Shown: positions 24,408-26,209 of the stretch, piece by piece
Layout: every line of letters starts with the position of its first letter
Numbering within the stretch: the stretch's first letter is position 1
Assembly: GCA_002811645.1 (NCBI GenBank)
Contig: PDIP01000146.1
Span: 51,940 to 78,148 of the forward strand
Length of the DNA: 26,209 nucleotides
Direction: 5' to 3'
Origin: Corallochytrium limacisporum
Lineage: Eukaryota > Opisthokonta
Made by a program: the position numbers and the translations under genes
Notes under the pieces: generated by a model
Databases searched by the model: none
Told to the model about the DNA's origin: nothing
Seen by the model: only the letters and a program-made list of their open reading frames with translations

Positions 24408-25754
24408 TTAAGACTTCAGAAGGAAATCAGGGCGTTTCATCACCATAAAGTTCATCATCAATTCCCAGAAGCGTCGCACTGCTGGTTGATCGAGATGACG
24501 ACGGGACTGAGAAACGCTTACTGTTTGGACATTCCACTGTTTGATGTGTTCTGGTACCTTCTCGTCATTGTAGTGTACGTATACTCCAAGCATCATTTGG
24601 AAAATTTGGGCAATGCTTGCCATCGGCCACTCTCTGAACTGCCATTCAGGACCGGCAATGAATACTGCGACCACATTCTCCCAGTCTTGCCGCGATAGCC
24701 GCTTGATGTTGTCCACAACCCTGAACGTCAACAGCTGATCATCTGTCCTGTGGATAATATAGTCGGTGTCCTTGTCCGGGCGCTTTGCCCCATTCTCTTT
24801 CATCTGTCTAGTTGTAAAGAATTGACCATCCTGTAAGAATTGTTTCGCATTGAAGATTGTTATCTTGGCAGTCTGTACGTTGGGCACAATAATGATGGGC
24901 TTGGCAGTGTTTGTGGGCTGTGCCACGCTGCTTCCTGTGTTATTCTTAGTAGACGCATCCGGGGCATTGCCTTTGCCCAGAATGTCTCCACCAAGACCAC
25001 TATAGGGGTCAATTTGAAAGTCACCGTGGTCTTTCATGCGGTCCTTCATGTAGTCGTCTTGCTTGCGCTCGAAACGGTTGTAGTTTCCTGTTCCTTCCTT
25101 CTGCTTCTGAGCATTCTTCGCCCGACGCCGGTTCACACCATTCATGATCTCAAGAACAGACCCAAAACTCTTCGTATTGCTACCGAGAACAGAGTTGCGT
25201 GTGCACAGGATGCGTTCACGCTTCATCATAGCCTTAATGAATGCAATTTCGGGTGCATCATCCGCAGCAGGCTTTCCACGATCCAGAGCAGGTTCGGCGT
25301 CACCGGTTTCCCTCCTCTTCGCTTCTTCATCTGTCTTCTGTGCCTTTTCTGGCTTGGGTTCATCAAAATCTTCATCAGCAAGGCGCTTATGACCCTTCAA
25401 ATCTGATACCGGAATAACAGAGCCACCAGTAAACACTGTTGGATCCACATTTGCACTAGTCGCCTTTTCATCCTGCAGGTACTTGAGTAGATCTTTCCGA
25501 TGAACAAATTCGATACGCCCGACATTGTGTTTAGAAGTCAGCTGCAGATATTCGTGATGTGGTACGTTCGAATGCTGTAGAAAGAACCATAATGTCCCAA
25601 TAGTGTAAAAGTCGTCACTGTTCTTTTTCCGCTGGTATGCAGTCTTCGCTTCTTTAGGTACGGCTTTGTCGTCGAAAACAAGGTACTCGCCTTCGTCGAC
25701 AATTGGTTTCTGTGCCTTCGAAAAGGAGCGCAGAAGAGTCAGGGGATCAGACAT
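24408..25754 (-). CDS. CDC73: CDC73 (parafibromin), PAF1 complex subunit
   Basis: This protein has 448 residues (human 531). The N-terminal domain (about 1-110) has the family pattern DPLTLLRSF, YTIGTLWFFLQ, then RKDLLKYL. A charged, disordered middle contains the conserved RERILCTRNSVL and NRFERK segments. The C-terminal Ras-like domain (about 285-448) carries PIIIVP, LNAK-like FNAKQFLQD, DWENVVAVFIAGPEWQF and the closing RRHLDQPAVRRFWELM block. CDC73 acts in the PAF1 complex on elongating RNA polymerase II, promoting histone H2B ubiquitination and H3K4/K36 methylation. The start is the ATG at 25754; the frame extends 33 bp further but only to a GTG. It is tail-to-tail with HUS1. Confidence 0.95.
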   Translation of the reverse strand: MSDPLTLLRSFSKAQKPIVDEGEYLVFDDKAVPKEAKTAYQRKKNSDDFYTIGTLWFFLQHSNVPHHEYLQLTSKHNVGRIEFVHRKDLLKYLQDEKATSANVDPTVFTGGSVIPVSDLKGHKRLADEDFDEPKPEKAQKTDEEAKRRETGDAEPALDRGKPAADDAPEIAFIKAMMKRERILCTRNSVLGSNTKSFGSVLEIMNGVNRRRAKNAQKQKEGTGNYNRFERKQDDYMKDRMKDHGDFQIDPYSGLGGDILGKGNAPDASTKNNTGSSVAQPTNTAKPIIIVPNVQTAKITIFNAKQFLQDGQFFTTRQMKENGAKRPDKDTDYIIHRTDDQLLTFRVVDNIKRLSRQDWENVVAVFIAGPEWQFREWPMASIAQIFQMMLGVYVHYNDEKVPEHIKQWNVQTVSVSQSRRHLDQPAVRRFWELMMNFMVMKRPDFLLKS

Positions 25755-26209
25755 GTCTGCTACCAGGTAGTACGCAACCGTTAACACCCTTCAATACTGT
25801 CTTCGCTCGTACACCTAACCCACTGACTACGGGCCAACTGGCGACAAGACAGTCAAATGAAATACTCAGATTTCAATTATTTGTAAGCCATTCAAAAGCA
25901 TTTCACAAGTCCGAAATACAAAAATTACAAATACCTGTGCACCGTGCATGCTTGTCCGCCTGAATTAATATTGTTGTTGTGGTCTTTCCTTTCGTCGACA
26001 ATCCCGGGCGCTTGCACACGCATATCAAGGCGCCCCCCTCCCCGCCTCTTCCCGGTCCCGGTCCACAACTCACCAAGCCAGGGACCCTTGCCCACCTGGC
26101 TCGGCCTCCGCTGGGCTGGGGGTGGCTGTTTCCATTCCCCTTCCCCGCCGGGCCCTCCGGGGCCTATTAAATCTCCGCCCGCTTTTTCATTTTCTTGCTC
26201 CGTCTTCCC
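25755..26209. promoter_or_regulatory. CDC73 upstream region and window end
   Basis: No gene was found. After about 200 bp of mixed sequence, the last 180 bp are C-rich (CCCCCCTCCCCGCC, CCCCGCCGGGCCC) with a TATTAAAT about 45 bp from the window end. This resembles the GC-run promoters elsewhere in the window. It could be a divergent promoter for a plus-strand gene beyond the edge, as the strand alternation would predict. Confidence 0.4.

Noticed and set aside
25755-25787. Eleven-residue extension of CDC73
   Set aside because: It would begin at GTG, and the family start (a short lead before the LLR segment) matches the ATG at 25754.

Overview
The window is nuclear DNA of a eukaryote with few, short introns. 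It shows GT-AG introns, AATAAA-type poly(A) signals, the standard genetic code and long single-exon genes. Gene content points to a unicellular relative of animals (Holozoa: Corallochytrea, Filasterea or Ichthyosporea are plausible). It includes a myosin with the class XV tail layout, an RTEL1 helicase that keeps a C-terminal RING-type zinc domain, COA7, HUS1 and CDC73. The lineage is inferred from gene content only; no rRNA or marker gene is present to settle it.

Layout: ten protein genes lie on strictly alternating strands (+ - + - + - + - + -), forming five tail-to-tail pairs. (1) MYO15-like myosin (+, 569-9130) / tandem glutaredoxin-GST-N-like membrane protein (-, 9230-10126). (2) RTEL1 (+, 13765-16815) / basic proline-rich unknown protein (-, 16901-17713). 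(3) Coiled-coil unknown protein with one intron (+, 18494-19756) / COA7 (-, 19792-20493). (4) Small PHD-finger coiled-coil protein (+, 21396-21887) / unknown protein with a frame break or tiny intron (-, 21977-22946). (5) HUS1 (+, 23557-24384) / CDC73 (-, 24408-25754). Stop codons within a pair are only 23-99 bp apart, while start-to-start regions are about 0.6-3.6 kb. Promoters are therefore probably shared or adjacent, and 3' ends must nearly touch or overlap.

The 3.6 kb between 10127 and 13764 is the exception. It has no recognisable gene and is full of homopurine/homopyrimidine tracts, G/C homopolymer palindromes and microsatellites. It also holds a 262-bp assembly gap (12732-12993) whose left edge is exactly the end of a 61-bp inverted repeat.

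Functionally, RTEL1 and HUS1 belong to genome maintenance, CDC73 to transcription elongation (PAF1 complex), COA7 to mitochondrial respiratory-chain assembly, and the myosin to actin-based protrusions. E2F-type motifs, two of them beside inverted CCAAT boxes, lie in the promoter regions of RTEL1, of HUS1 (shared with the unknown gene upstream) and of the two unknown genes at 16901-19756. This hints at common cell-cycle control. No tRNA, rRNA, CRISPR array or intact transposon gene was seen.
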